Positions 16,642 through 26,632 of a stretch of DNA of 64,000 bases are shown here, piece after piece. The notes under the pieces were generated by a model. The model saw only the letters and a list, made by a program, of their open reading frames with translations. It made no database searches and was not told where the DNA came from. Both the position numbers and the translations under genes were made by a program. Every line of letters begins with the position of its first letter. The first letter of the stretch is position 1. Source of the DNA: Arenibacter hampyeongensis (lineage in GTDB: Bacteria > Bacteroidota > Bacteroidia > Flavobacteriales > Flavobacteriaceae); contig NZ_PIOB01000007.1 in the NCBI RefSeq assembly GCF_002909255.1, positions 62,001-126,000 on the forward strand, written 5' to 3'.

Positions 16642-16649
16642 CAAATTTA
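16642..16649 (-). promoter_or_regulatory. -7 promoter element of the minimal ABC operon
   Basis: Plus strand CAAATTTA reads TAAATTTG on the minus strand, 26 bases before the ATG at 16615. Confidence 0.4.
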
Positions 16650-16681
16650 TCGTAAATTCGCAGTCCAAGTGTATTTTGTAT

Positions 16682-17758
16682 ATGATAGATAAATTAAACA
16701 TAGTAAAGCAACGTTTCGATGAGGTTTCTGACCTTATAATTCAGCCTGGCATTATCTCCGACCAGAAGCGTTATGTGGCACTAAACAAGGAATATAAGGA
16801 CTTAAAACAGCTTGTAGATAAGAGAACTATTTATTTAGAGCTTACCAATAACATTTCCGAGGCAGAAGAGATTTTGTCCGATGGTAGCGATAAGGAAATG
16901 GTGGATATGGCCAAAATGCAGTTGGAGGAGGCCAAGGACAAACTACCCAAATTGGAAGAGGAAATTAAATTGATGCTGATACCCAAGGATCCTGAAGACT
17001 CCAAAAACGTAGTGGTTGAGGTACGCGCAGGTACTGGAGGTGACGAAGCCAGTATTTTTGCCGGTGATCTTTTTAGAATGTACACTAAATATTGTGAATC
17101 CAAAGGTTGGAAAACGAATGTTATTGACCTAAGTGAGGGTACAAGTGGAGGGTACAAAGAGATTCAGTTCGAAGTTACGGGAGAAGATGTTTATGGTACT
17201 CTTAAGTTTGAAGCTGGGGTACATCGTGTTCAACGTGTTCCACAGACCGAAACCCAGGGCAGGGTACATACCAGTGCCGCTACTGTAATGGTGCTTCCCG
17301 AGGCAGAAGATTTCGACGTACAGATCGATCCCAAGGAAGTCCGAATAGATTTTTTCTGTTCCTCCGGACCAGGTGGTCAATCTGTGAACACAACCTATTC
17401 AGCAGTACGTTTAACCCACCTGCCAACGGGTCTTGTAGCACAGTGTCAGGATCAGAAATCACAGCACAAAAACAAGGAAAAGGCGTTTAAAGTATTGCGT
17501 TCGCGTTTGTATGATATGGAATTGGCAAAAAAGCAAGAGGAAGACGCTGCCAAGAGAAACTCCCAAGTAAGTAGTGGTGACCGTTCCGCTAAAATTAGAA
17601 CCTATAATTATCCACAAGGTAGGGTTACGGACCATAGGATTGGCTTAACGCTTTACGATTTGCAAAACATTATTAATGGGGATATTCAACGTATCATAGA
17701 CGAATTGAGTTTGGTTGATAATACGGAGAAACTAAAGGAGGCCTCTGAGATATTTTAA
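16682..17758 (+). CDS. prfA: Peptide chain release factor 1
   Basis: 358 residues, cytosolic. It reads UAA and UAG at the ribosome and releases the peptide. The catalytic GGQ is at 231-233. The codon-reading PxT motif is present as PQT at 187-189 in [12 protein letters not shown], supporting RF1 over RF2, and the RF1 C-terminal [16 protein letters not shown] is present. The frame can open earlier at 16637, but ATG 16682 ([15 protein letters not shown]) is the family start. pyrF follows 5 bases later, so they form an operon. Confidence 0.96.
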   Translation: MIDKLNIVKQRFDEVSDLIIQPGIISDQKRYVALNKEYKDLKQLVDKRTIYLELTNNISEAEEILSDGSDKEMVDMAKMQLEEAKDKLPKLEEEIKLMLIPKDPEDSKNVVVEVRAGTGGDEASIFAGDLFRMYTKYCESKGWKTNVIDLSEGTSGGYKEIQFEVTGEDVYGTLKFEAGVHRVQRVPQTETQGRVHTSAATVMVLPEAEDFDVQIDPKEVRIDFFCSSGPGGQSVNTTYSAVRLTHLPTGLVAQCQDQKSQHKNKEKAFKVLRSRLYDMELAKKQEEDAAKRNSQVSSGDRSAKIRTYNYPQGRVTDHRIGLTLYDLQNIINGDIQRIIDELSLVDNTEKLKEASEIF

Positions 17759-17763
17759 TTCCT

Positions 17764-18582
17764 ATGACTACTCAGTTTTTAGTTGAACAGATTCGGAAAA
17801 AGGAATCCTTTCTTTGTATTGGGTTGGATACCGACTTGGACAAGATTCCAAAGCACCTATTAAATGAGGATGATCCCATCTTTGCCTTTAACAAGGCAAT
17901 TATTGATGCCACCCACCACTTGTGTGTTGCCTATAAGCCTAACATAGCCTTTTATGAGGCTTACGGAATAAAAGGATGGGGGGCTTTGGAAAAAACTATC
18001 GACTATTTAAATAGCGATTATCCTGAAATATTTACTATCGCAGACGCTAAACGGGGGGATATAGGGAACACTTCCGCGAGGTATGCCAAAGCATTTTTTG
18101 AAGATCTTGGCTTTGATTCGATTACCATAGCTCCATATATGGGCAGGGATTCCGTGGAGCCGTTTTTAACTTTTAAAGATAAGCATACAATACTATTGGC
18201 ACTTACCTCCAATATAGGTGCTTATGATTTTCAGACGAAGATAGTAGGTGGTCAAGAGCTGTATAAAGAGGTTTTGGAAATTTCAAAAACCTATGAAAAT
18301 TCTGAAAACTTAATGTATGTCGTAGGAGCAACAAAGGCCAGTTTTTTGGTGGAAATCAGAAAAATTGTCCCTGAAAGTTTTTTATTGGTACCGGGAGTGG
18401 GGGCACAGGGCGGAAGTTTGTCCGAAGTGTGTAAGTATGGAATGAGTAAAAATGTTGGTCTTTTGGTAAATTCCTCGAGAGGAATCATTTATGCCTCGGA
18501 CCAAAAAGATTTTGCACTGGCTTCCACTGAAAAGGCCAAGGAGCTGCAGTTGGAAATGAGTATGGAGCTAAAAAAACGCTAA
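17764..18582 (+). CDS. pyrF: Orotidine 5'-phosphate decarboxylase, type 2
   Basis: 272 residues, cytosolic TIM barrel converting OMP to UMP in pyrimidine synthesis. The catalytic DAKRGD segment is present with Lys96 and Asp99, and the phosphate-binding PGVGAQGG segment lies near residue 217. The length and GAQGG form fit the type 2 subfamily. It is 5 bases after prfA, a linkage commonly seen in flavobacteria. Confidence 0.95.
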   Translation: MTTQFLVEQIRKKESFLCIGLDTDLDKIPKHLLNEDDPIFAFNKAIIDATHHLCVAYKPNIAFYEAYGIKGWGALEKTIDYLNSDYPEIFTIADAKRGDIGNTSARYAKAFFEDLGFDSITIAPYMGRDSVEPFLTFKDKHTILLALTSNIGAYDFQTKIVGGQELYKEVLEISKTYENSENLMYVVGATKASFLVEIRKIVPESFLLVPGVGAQGGSLSEVCKYGMSKNVGLLVNSSRGIIYASDQKDFALASTEKAKELQLEMSMELKKR

Positions 18583-18587
18583 ATTTT

Positions 18588-18779
18588 TTATTGAACCAAG
18601 TTTTGGATTATTTTTTGGATTTTCATGGCTTTCAATTCAAAAAATTCGGCAAGTTTTAAATCGGAATGTTTAATACTTGAAGCCTTGTCCATAAAATTTT
18701 GGTATTGGTGCTCCAATAGATTTAATTCATTGCTGCCCATATGTGTTATTGAACCTACTTTGCAATATTGATTTTTCAT
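18588..18779 (-). CDS. Small helical conserved protein, Lacal_2735-like
   Basis: 63 residues, no signal or membrane segment, predicted two amphipathic helices (about 18-35 and 40-61). The pattern of spacing and charge resembles small Lacal_2735-type proteins of flavobacteria, but this is pattern recognition only. A -7 box at 18792-18799 lies 12 bases upstream, supporting a real gene. The stop is 6 bases from the convergent pyrF stop. Confidence 0.6.
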   Translation of the reverse strand: MKNQYCKVGSITHMGSNELNLLEHQYQNFMDKASSIKHSDLKLAEFFELKAMKIQKIIQNLVQ

Positions 18780-18791
18780 AAACTTTTTTTA

Positions 18792-18799
18792 CAAATATA
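18792..18799 (-). promoter_or_regulatory. -7 promoter element of the 63-residue protein
   Basis: Plus strand CAAATATA reads TATATTTG on the minus strand, 12 bases before the ATG at 18779. Confidence 0.5.
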
Positions 18800-18961
18800 A
18801 ATAGAAACAAGGTCTATGTCTACTCTTTTAGGGGGTATTGGTCTAATAATCAGGTAATTTATCTATTTTTTAACCTTGGGTTAATACAAGTCGTAAAACG
18901 CGAATATTTTAAGCCTTATAAAGGATGTCGTAATTAATGCTACTTTTATAAAAAATGCATA

Positions 18962-19741
18962 TTGATCAGTTATAATACACATATTCATAGTACGTCCACC
19001 AAATGGGTGACTTTTGTACATGGAGCAGGAGGGAGTTCCACTATATGGTACAAGCAGCTTAGGGAATTTAAAAAACATTTTAATGTACTCCTTTTGGATC
19101 TTAGGGGTCACGGAAACTCCAAGCCTAATCTTAAGGATGCCTTTAAGGATAAGTATACATTTGACAATATAACCGAGGATATTTTGGAGGTCATCAATTA
19201 TGAAAAAATTGAAAGGTCTCATTTTATAGGGATTTCCTTAGGCACCATTTTAATTCGCAATTTGGCCGAAAAGCATCCACATAGGGTGGAGAGTATGATT
19301 ATGGGAGGTGCTATTATGAAATTGAATCTAAGGTCCCAGATATTGATGAAGCTCGGTGTTATATTAAAATCAATAGTTCCTTATTTATGGCTGTATAAAT
19401 TTTTTGCCTTTGTGATTATGCCCAATAAGAATCATAAGGAATCTCGATTACTTTTCGTTCGTGAGGCCAAGAAATTGTATCAAAAAGAATTTATACGATG
19501 GTTCAAGTTGACCTCGGAAATAAATCCCTTACTGCATTTTTTTAGGACGGTTGATATAAAGATTCCCACACTCTATGTAATGGGCGCTGAGGATTATCTG
19601 TTCCTGCCAACCATTAGGCAAATTGTATTGGATCATAAAAGTTCAGAGTTGATAGTGGTCCAAAACTGTGGGCATGTGGTGAATGTAGAACAGCCACAAT
19701 TTTTTAATGATACCGTTATTGAATATCTATTAATAAAATAG
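18962..19741 (+). CDS. Alpha/beta hydrolase
   Basis: 259 residues, cytosolic. The full catalytic triad is visible: Ser92 in GISLG, Asp211 in GAEDY and His238 in NCGHVVN, with an oxyanion-hole VHGAGG at 19-24. Substrate cannot be told. The only sensible start is TTG at 18962; the ATG at 18955 is out of frame and soon meets a stop. It ends before a good terminator at 19840. Confidence 0.9.
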   Translation: MISYNTHIHSTSTKWVTFVHGAGGSSTIWYKQLREFKKHFNVLLLDLRGHGNSKPNLKDAFKDKYTFDNITEDILEVINYEKIERSHFIGISLGTILIRNLAEKHPHRVESMIMGGAIMKLNLRSQILMKLGVILKSIVPYLWLYKFFAFVIMPNKNHKESRLLFVREAKKLYQKEFIRWFKLTSEINPLLHFFRTVDIKIPTLYVMGAEDYLFLPTIRQIVLDHKSSELIVVQNCGHVVNVEQPQFFNDTVIEYLLIK

Positions 19742-19839
19742 GTAATGTCTTTTTTCTGAATAAGTTTAAAAATTGAATCTATCTTGGTTTGCGCCCGGCG
19801 CAATATTTTTGATAATAAACTAACCACCATTAAAACAAA

Positions 19840-19863
19840 AAAACCGGTGCTCCCACCGGTTTT
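19840..19863 (+). terminator. Intrinsic terminator after the alpha/beta hydrolase
   Basis: AAAACCGGTG (19840-19849) pairs with CACCGGTTTT (19854-19863) around the 4-base loop CTCC. A short direct repeat of CTAACTCAAA follows at about 19868-19897. Confidence 0.8.
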
Positions 19864-20011
19864 AAACTAACTAACTCAAAAAATACTAACTCAAACTTTT
19901 ATTTTATAATTGGATCGCTATTTTAGCAAATAATAGACTGTGGTGTATACTTGTAATTGTAACGGATAGAAAATGCATTTATTGTACAAATATTAAATAA
20001 AATGTTCACCT

Positions 20012-20713
20012 TTAATCCTGCAGTGCAAAAACCCTTTTTAAAACAGCTGTGGTTCTAGAAGAAGCCTTGGTCCTTATTTCTTTTTCTTCCACCGCAATCA
20101 TCATAAAAACGCCATCCAAAGCCTCTTGGGTAACATAATCTGTTAGGTCTGGATTAACATTATTGGTAAGGGGAATATTGTTGTATCTGGTAATCAGATT
20201 ATTCCATATTTTATCTGCCCCTACTTTTTCAAAGGAATTTTTAATAACAGGATTAAATTTGTTGTAAAGTTCGGATTGGGTTGCGTTGGTAAGGTATATG
20301 GTGGCTGCGTTATCCGCACCCAATAGGATATTTTTAGCATCGTTAAAGGTAATGCCCTTAACAGCGTTCACAAATATGGGCGTTGCTTCCTTAACGGCAT
20401 CCTCAGCAGCCCTATTTAGTATCTTAAGTCCTTCATCGGCTAAATTGGAGAGGCCTATGTCCCGTAGGGTCTTGTCTACTTTCTGCAACTCTTCGGGCAG
20501 CATAATTCTTACCAGTTCGTTTTTAAAAAAGCCATCGGTTTGGGTTAATTTAGTTACCTGCTTATCAATTCCCATGGAAAGCGCTTCCCTAAGACCGTTT
20601 GCAATTTCGTCATTGCCAATGGTTCCACCTTGTGGTAACTGATTGACCACCTGTTGTAATTCCGAACATCCAACAAATTGGAATAGGATTACAGCTAATA
20701 ATAATTTTTTCAT
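20012..20713 (-). CDS. DUF4197 domain lipoprotein
   Basis: 233 residues. A lipoprotein signal ends at FVGC (Cys16), and the rest is helical, matching DUF4197 with its DEIANGLREALSMGI and YNNIPLTNNVNPDLTDYVT segments. Function is not known to me. A perfect 18-base palindrome lies just upstream of its start (20723-20740). It is preceded on the same strand by purU, 55 bases away. Confidence 0.85.
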   Translation of the reverse strand: MKKLLLAVILFQFVGCSELQQVVNQLPQGGTIGNDEIANGLREALSMGIDKQVTKLTQTDGFFKNELVRIMLPEELQKVDKTLRDIGLSNLADEGLKILNRAAEDAVKEATPIFVNAVKGITFNDAKNILLGADNAATIYLTNATQSELYNKFNPVIKNSFEKVGADKIWNNLITRYNNIPLTNNVNPDLTDYVTQEALDGVFMMIAVEEKEIRTKASSRTTAVLKRVFALQD

Positions 20714-20722
20714 TTTTAAATT

Positions 20723-20740
20723 TTATAGTTATAACTATAA
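20723..20740. promoter_or_regulatory. Perfect 18-bp palindrome upstream of the DUF4197 gene
   Basis: TTATAGTTATAACTATAA is its own reverse complement and ends 10 bases before the start codon at 20713. It could be an operator or a small RNA hairpin in the leader. Confidence 0.4.
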
Positions 20741-20768
20741 CTTAAGCTATTGGAATTTAGTACTTGGG

Positions 20769-21620
20769 CTAAGAGAAAATTACAGTCTTGTTGTTATAGA
20801 CCATTGTTTTTCTACCAATGTGAAGTTTTACAGCCCTGGACAGTACAATTTTCTCTAGATCCCGTCCCTTGGTTATAAAATCCTTAATGCTATGGGCATG
20901 GGTTACAGTAGTAACATCCTGCTCAATTATGGGCCCGGCATCCAATTCCTCGGTAACATAATGGCTGGTAGCCCCAATAATCTTAACTCCCCTATCAAAA
21001 GCTGCGTGGTAAGGCTTGGCGCCAGCAAATGCAGGAAGAAATGAATGGTGTATGTTGATGATTTTATTGGGATAGTGATCAATAACTTTGCCGGTTACAA
21101 TTTGCATATATCTGGCCAATACGATAAAATCTATTTGATATTCTTTCAAAAGATCCAATTGACGATTTTCAGCTTCACTTTTTGTATTTTTTGTTACAGG
21201 TATATGGAAAAAAGGAATATCGAATTGTTGTGCTACATATTCTAAATCACTGTGATTGCTAAGAATAAAGGGTATTTCAACCTCCAATTCTCCTGAGTTG
21301 TACCTACTTAATAAATCGTATAGACAATGATTGTATTTAGAAACAAATAGGGCCATTTTTGGCTTAAAAGATCCCAAATACAGACTCCATTCCATTTGAT
21401 AAGGTTGGGCCAATTCCTTTTCAAATTCTAGTTTTAAATTCTTCACGGCTGGAATGTTTTTTTCAAAATCACTTTCCAGTCTCATGAAGAAGACCCCGGC
21501 TTCTTTATCAACATGCTGATCAATATAAATAATATTGCCACCTTTTTTATGTATAAATCCGGTAACCGAACTAATTATTCCAGATTGGTCGGGGCAATTA
21601 ATGAGGATGGTTGTCTTCAA
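20769..21620 (-). CDS. purU: Formyltetrahydrofolate deformylase
   Basis: 283 residues, cytosolic. It hydrolyses 10-formyl-THF to formate and THF. An N-terminal ACT domain (about residues 1-80, ILINCPDQSGIISSVTG) precedes a formyltransferase fold with the catalytic region INIHHSFLPAF and GATSHYVTEELDAGPII. The start codon is TTG at 21620 (plus strand CAA at 21618-21620); there is no in-frame ATG nearby. Confidence 0.93.
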   Translation of the reverse strand: MKTTILINCPDQSGIISSVTGFIHKKGGNIIYIDQHVDKEAGVFFMRLESDFEKNIPAVKNLKLEFEKELAQPYQMEWSLYLGSFKPKMALFVSKYNHCLYDLLSRYNSGELEVEIPFILSNHSDLEYVAQQFDIPFFHIPVTKNTKSEAENRQLDLLKEYQIDFIVLARYMQIVTGKVIDHYPNKIINIHHSFLPAFAGAKPYHAAFDRGVKIIGATSHYVTEELDAGPIIEQDVTTVTHAHSIKDFITKGRDLEKIVLSRAVKLHIGRKTMVYNNKTVIFS

Positions 21621-21874
21621 AGTATAATTGTTTTAAGCCGTAAAATTAGGATTTTAGGAATGAAGTACTTTAGTTAAGGGGTATTTTTGTAAAATTCTAA
21701 TTTTATAGCTATATCCTTTGCGAATTTGCTAAATTGCACCCGTATAATTGTCCTTTTTTTGACTATTAAAATGTGCAGGCCTTGTTATTTCAATACTGCG
21801 ATAACTACAGAGCGGAACAATAGTTTAATAGGTGATTTTCAATCTATCTTAAAAAGGAAAATAGTATTGTTGTT

Positions 21875-24800
21875 ATGAAACAAAAGCCACCATATATTCC
21901 AAAGAACAAAGTGCGTATCGTTACGGCCGCCTCTCTTTTTGATGGTCATGATGCTGCAATTAATATGATGCGACGCATTATTCAGTCTAATGGTGTGGAA
22001 GTAATACATTTAGGGCACGACCGTAGTGTCTCTGAGGTTGTGGATTGCGCCATTCAGGAAGATGTGAATGCCATAGCCATAACTTCGTACCAAGGGGGGC
22101 ATAATGAGTATTTTAAATACATGCACGATCTTTTATTGGAAAGAGGAGCAGAGCACATTAAAATTTTTGGTGGTGGTGGGGGAGTTATTTTGCCTGAAGA
22201 AATTAGGGAGTTGATGGATCATGGCATTACCAGAATATATTCCCCGGATGACGGTAGGACTATGGGACTTCAAGGAATGATAAATGATTTGGTAAGGCAA
22301 AGCGATTTTCCAATTCCTTCCTTCAAAATGGAGAAAGGCCAAACTATGATCCAATGCCTAAGGGAAAAGGATGTAAATGCTATTGCCAGGCTGATTACCT
22401 TGGCTGAAAATAGACATGACGATTTTGCAAAGATCTTTCCAAGTCCACTACCATTGGATAACGAGGTGCCGGTTCTAGGGGTTACAGGAACGGGAGGAGC
22501 CGGAAAATCTAGTTTGGTAGATGAATTGGTCCGAAGATTTTTAGTTGATTTTTCCGGTAAAACGATTGGAATAATTTCTGTAGATCCCTCTAAAAGAAAA
22601 ACTGGCGGTGCCTTGTTGGGAGATCGTATTCGTATGAATGCCATAAACGATTCTCGGGTCTACATGCGCTCTTTGGCCACCAGACAATCCAATTTGGCAT
22701 TGTCCAGACATGTTGATGAAGCCGTACAGGTTTTAAAGGTGGCGGGGTTCGACCTAATTATTTTGGAAACTTCGGGAATAGGCCAATCAGATACGGAGAT
22801 AATTGAACACAGTGATGTTTCGCTTTATGTCATGACGCCCGAATTTGGTGCAGCTACGCAGTTGGAAAAAATAGACATGTTGGATTTTGCCGATATAGTG
22901 GCAATAAATAAATTCGATAAAAGAGGGGCTTTGGATGCTCTTAGGGATGTGAAAAAGCAATATGTGCGAAATCATGGACTGTGGGATGCCGATCAAGATG
23001 AGCTTCCAATTTTCGGGACCATTGCTTCGCAATTTAATGACCCTGGAATGAATAGACTATATATGTCTGTCATGGACAAGTTGGTTGCGAAAACAGGAAC
23101 GGCTTTGAATTCCCAATATAAAATCGCCAATGCTGAAGCAGAGAAGATTTTTATAATACCTCCTGCCCGTACCCGATACCTATCAGAAATAGCTGAAAAC
23201 AACAGGGCCTATGATAAAAAGGCAGATTATCAATCAGACCTGGCTCAAAGGTTATTTGGAGTTTTTATAACCATTCAGTCCGTATCCGGAGTTGACGCGA
23301 ATGTGGATTTTAATTCCTTTCTCACGAAAAGCGGGATAAATAAGGAAGGAATCCTAAAGATGACCATGCCCGATGATAAAAAACAATTGTTGGAACTCTT
23401 GTTCAGGGAATTCGATAAAATTAAAATGAACTTGGATCCACACAACTGGGAGCTAATTGTGAATTGGGAAAAAAAGGTTCAACAATACAGATCACCGGGC
23501 TTTAAATTTAACGTAAGGGGAAAGGAAATTAACATTGAAACACATACTAAATCCCTAGCTCAAACGAATATTCCTAAAATAGCACTTCCAAAATATAGGG
23601 CATGGGGAGATATTCTGCGCTGGATTCTTCAGGAAAACGTACCTGGAGAATTTCCCTATACTGCCGGACTCTATCCTTTTAAGAGAACAGAAGAGGATCC
23701 AACCAGAATGTTTGCAGGTGAGGGTGGTCCCGAACGTACGAACAGGCGATTTCACTATGTGAGTTTGGGGTTACCCGCCAAGCGTTTGTCTACTGCCTTT
23801 GATTCAGTAACCCTTTATGGCCATGATCCAGATTACAGGCCGGATATTTATGGTAAAATTGGCAACGCAGGAGTTTCTGTCTGCTGTTTGGATGATGCCA
23901 AGAAATTGTATTCCGGATTTGATTTGTGCAGTCCTACAACCTCCGTTAGTATGACCATCAATGGTCCTGCACCCATGTTATTGGGTTATTTTATGAACGC
24001 TGCCATTGATCAAAATTGTGAAAAGTATATTCTTAAAAATGGATTGGAAAAAGAGGTTGAACAGAAAATAGTTGTTATTTATAAGGAAAAGGGAATGGAG
24101 AGGCCGCAATACCTAGGTAATCTGCCCGAAGGTAATAATGGTTTGGGGCTAATGCTTTTGGGAATCACCGGTGATCAGGTTTTGCCGACTAATATATACG
24201 CTGAAATTAAGGCCAAAACCTTGAATAAAGTAAGGGGTACGGTACAAGCAGACATCTTAAAGGAAGATCAGGCCCAAAATACTTGTATTTTTTCAACGGA
24301 ATTTGCCCTCCGCCTTATGGGTGATGTACAGGAATACTTTATAAAGAACGAGGTACGCAATTTTTATTCGGTATCTATTTCAGGGTACCACATTGCTGAG
24401 GCAGGTGCAAATCCCATTACCCAATTGGCATTTACCTTATCCAACGGGTTTACCTATGTGGAGTATTATTTGAGCAGGGGGATGGATATCAATAAATTTG
24501 GCCCTAATCTGTCCTTTTTCTTCTCCAATGGGATTGATCCCGAATATGCCGTAATCGGCAGGGTTGCCCGTAGGATTTGGGCAAAAGCAATGAACATTAA
24601 ATACGGGGCAAATTCTAGGGCACAGATGTTAAAGTATCATATACAGACTTCAGGCCGCAGCTTGCACGCCCAGGAAATAGATTTTAATGATATCCGTACT
24701 ACACTACAGGCGCTATACGCCATTTATGATAATTGCAATTCATTGCACACCAACGCCTATGATGAGGCAATAACCACCCCAACCGAGGAATCTGTTCGTA

Positions 24801-25333
24801 GGGCCATGGCCATTCAATTGATTATAAATAAAGAATTGGGCTTGACTAAAAACGAAAATCCACTACAGGGTTCATTTATAATTGAGGAATTGACGGATCT
24901 GGTAGAGGAAGCCGTACTGTTGGAATTTGACCGTATTACAGAACGGGGAGGAGTGTTGGGGGCTATGGAGACCATGTATCAAAGATCGAAAATTCAAGAG
25001 GAGAGTCTGTTTTATGAGACCCTAAAGCACAATGGGGAATTTCCTATTATTGGGGTGAACACCTTTTTAAGCTCTAAAGGTTCGCCTACAATTTTACCAG
25101 CAGAGGTAATCCGGGCCACTGAAACTGAAAAACAGGCCCAGATTGGTACTTTGGAAAAGTTAAAAGCGATGATGGGTGATGAGTCTGGGAAACAATTGGA
25201 GGAATTACAAATGGCGGCCATTAAAAACGATAATATTTTTGAAAAGCTTATGGAGGTTACCAAATTCTGTTCCTTGGGTCAAATTACCAAAGCATTGTTT
25301 GGAGTGGGAGGGCAGTATAGGCGGAATATGTAA
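21875..25333 (+). CDS. icmF: Fused isobutyryl-CoA mutase IcmF (B12 domain, GTPase chaperone, mutase)
   Basis: 1152 residues in the IcmF order. The N-terminal B12-binding domain has His25 of DGHDAA as the likely cobalt ligand (the usual DxHxxG has A at the last place, as in IcmF). A MeaB/MeaI-like G domain follows, with the P-loop [10 protein letters not shown] at 203-212. The C-terminal two-thirds are the mutase barrel, with [18 protein letters not shown]. IcmF interconverts isobutyryl-CoA and n-butyryl-CoA and the G domain gates cofactor loading. The substrate could also be another branched acyl-CoA. It is monocistronic. Confidence 0.95.
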   Translation: MKQKPPYIPKNKVRIVTAASLFDGHDAAINMMRRIIQSNGVEVIHLGHDRSVSEVVDCAIQEDVNAIAITSYQGGHNEYFKYMHDLLLERGAEHIKIFGGGGGVILPEEIRELMDHGITRIYSPDDGRTMGLQGMINDLVRQSDFPIPSFKMEKGQTMIQCLREKDVNAIARLITLAENRHDDFAKIFPSPLPLDNEVPVLGVTGTGGAGKSSLVDELVRRFLVDFSGKTIGIISVDPSKRKTGGALLGDRIRMNAINDSRVYMRSLATRQSNLALSRHVDEAVQVLKVAGFDLIILETSGIGQSDTEIIEHSDVSLYVMTPEFGAATQLEKIDMLDFADIVAINKFDKRGALDALRDVKKQYVRNHGLWDADQDELPIFGTIASQFNDPGMNRLYMSVMDKLVAKTGTALNSQYKIANAEAEKIFIIPPARTRYLSEIAENNRAYDKKADYQSDLAQRLFGVFITIQSVSGVDANVDFNSFLTKSGINKEGILKMTMPDDKKQLLELLFREFDKIKMNLDPHNWELIVNWEKKVQQYRSPGFKFNVRGKEINIETHTKSLAQTNIPKIALPKYRAWGDILRWILQENVPGEFPYTAGLYPFKRTEEDPTRMFAGEGGPERTNRRFHYVSLGLPAKRLSTAFDSVTLYGHDPDYRPDIYGKIGNAGVSVCCLDDAKKLYSGFDLCSPTTSVSMTINGPAPMLLGYFMNAAIDQNCEKYILKNGLEKEVEQKIVVIYKEKGMERPQYLGNLPEGNNGLGLMLLGITGDQVLPTNIYAEIKAKTLNKVRGTVQADILKEDQAQNTCIFSTEFALRLMGDVQEYFIKNEVRNFYSVSISGYHIAEAGANPITQLAFTLSNGFTYVEYYLSRGMDINKFGPNLSFFFSNGIDPEYAVIGRVARRIWAKAMNIKYGANSRAQMLKYHIQTSGRSLHAQEIDFNDIRTTLQALYAIYDNCNSLHTNAYDEAITTPTEESVRRAMAIQLIINKELGLTKNENPLQGSFIIEELTDLVEEAVLLEFDRITERGGVLGAMETMYQRSKIQEESLFYETLKHNGEFPIIGVNTFLSSKGSPTILPAEVIRATETEKQAQIGTLEKLKAMMGDESGKQLEELQMAAIKNDNIFEKLMEVTKFCSLGQITKALFGVGGQYRRNM

Positions 25334-25448
25334 TTTACAGTATTGTAAAAGACATTTCAGCTTGATGAAGGATTTGGTAATTCCCTGGAATCCTCGCAGT
25401 TTAAGGGATATACTTTAATTATATGGAAGATGTTGTGATGAAGATACC

Positions 25449-25841
25449 TTAACTCCGTATGGATCGCCTCCAAACTTTGTACATTCTTCTGAAACTTTTT
25501 ATTTCGCTCCTCAAAAGATTTAGGTATTCTTTTTCCTTAACTCCATCTTTTTCCAAACCGGTACAATAAGAGTTTATGTTTCTTATAATGACATTGATGA
25601 AAGTGGCACTTCTCATTCTAGCGGCATGGCATTCAGAGCGCTCCGCAGCAGCAATTTGCTGAGGAATTAAAATGGAATCCGTTAAAAGGGAATCGACCAT
25701 TATGTCCCGAAGGCTGTTGGATTGATAAAGCTTCAGCAAATCCTTATTGTAAGATAGGTACGAAGCAATTTCCCTGCTCATCTGTAAAAGATCCAAGGAT
25801 TTGCGATAAATCGGAATCGTACTTAAGTTTTTGTAAGGCAT
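25449..25841 (-). CDS. Four-helix-bundle-like conserved hypothetical protein
   Basis: 130 residues with no signal peptide, predicted to be mostly helical. The opening (YRKSLDLLQMSREIASYL) and overall size resemble the four-helix-bundle family linked to 23S rRNA intervening sequences and to Avd of diversity-generating retroelements. No reverse transcriptase or rRNA gene is nearby, so neither role is supported. It lies alone between icmF and the Lrp gene, on the opposite strand. Confidence 0.65.
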   Translation of the reverse strand: MPYKNLSTIPIYRKSLDLLQMSREIASYLSYNKDLLKLYQSNSLRDIMVDSLLTDSILIPQQIAAAERSECHAARMRSATFINVIIRNINSYCTGLEKDGVKEKEYLNLLRSEIKSFRRMYKVWRRSIRS

Positions 25842-25959
25842 TTTTTTTTGGCAACTTTTCTTATATAAAATTACGTAGAAATTAAGGAAAATGAATTTAT
25901 AATATAAAGTAAAATTGTAAATTAGCTATTGAAAGTTAATAATTTTAATCATTTAAATA

Positions 25960-26412
25960 TTGAATACAAAGATAGATGTCCTTAATTGGAAGATATTAAA
26001 ATTGCTACAGGAAAATGCCCGGGAATCTTTTGCCAATATTGGAAGGAAAGTTGGGTTAACTCCTCCTGCGGTTGCGGAAAGGGTGAAAAAAATGGAAGAT
26101 ATCGGGGTCATCTCAGGGTACAAAGCTGTGGTATCCCATTCACATACGGGATATCAATTAAAAGCCATTATTACCCTGCGCGCTTTTATGGGGAAATTGC
26201 GGCCATTTTTGGAAATTGTGAATACTTATGAAGAAGTGGTCAATTGTTATCGTATTACAGGAAACGAGAATATTATTATGTTGGTGGTCCTAAAGGATCA
26301 ATTTCATTTGGAGAAATTTATAGACAAGCTCATACAATATGGTGAAACCCGTACCCATATTATCCTATCGGATGTAGTTTCCAATGCTCCTATTAGAAAA
26401 AGAGAGGCTTAA
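25960..26412 (+). CDS. Lrp/AsnC family transcriptional regulator
   Basis: 150 residues. An N-terminal AsnC-type helix-turn-helix (about 1-60, ILKLLQENARESFANIGRKVGLTPPAVAERVKK interrupted here as segments) is followed by an RAM/Lrp effector domain (about 65-145). Family members sense amino acids and regulate metabolism; target genes are unknown. The start is TTG at 25960, giving the typical NTKIDVLNWKILKLL opening. Located between the bundle protein and the exported hydrolase-like gene. Confidence 0.9.
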   Translation: MNTKIDVLNWKILKLLQENARESFANIGRKVGLTPPAVAERVKKMEDIGVISGYKAVVSHSHTGYQLKAIITLRAFMGKLRPFLEIVNTYEEVVNCYRITGNENIIMLVVLKDQFHLEKFIDKLIQYGETRTHIILSDVVSNAPIRKREA

Positions 26413-26632
26413 GGAGTTGTTTTAGGGATTTTGCTTGGCAAATTTTTAATTAAAAGAGGTTAACCCCTTTGGTGCTACAGTATTAATTATTTAATTTAAT
26501 GTATTGTAACGGTCCAAGTGGAAAGTTAATGATGTTTAATTTTGATTTACCCATCAATATTTGAATCTGATATACGTTGGAATGTTAGGAACACTTTATT
26601 AATTTGGCTAGATATTTGATGACAATAAGTCT

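Noticed and set aside
19868..19897. Direct repeat CTAACTCAAA after a terminator
   Set aside because: Two short copies only; too small to call a CRISPR or other repeat array.
25449..25841. Avd protein of a diversity-generating retroelement
   Set aside because: The fold resemblance is weak and no reverse transcriptase or variable repeat is nearby.
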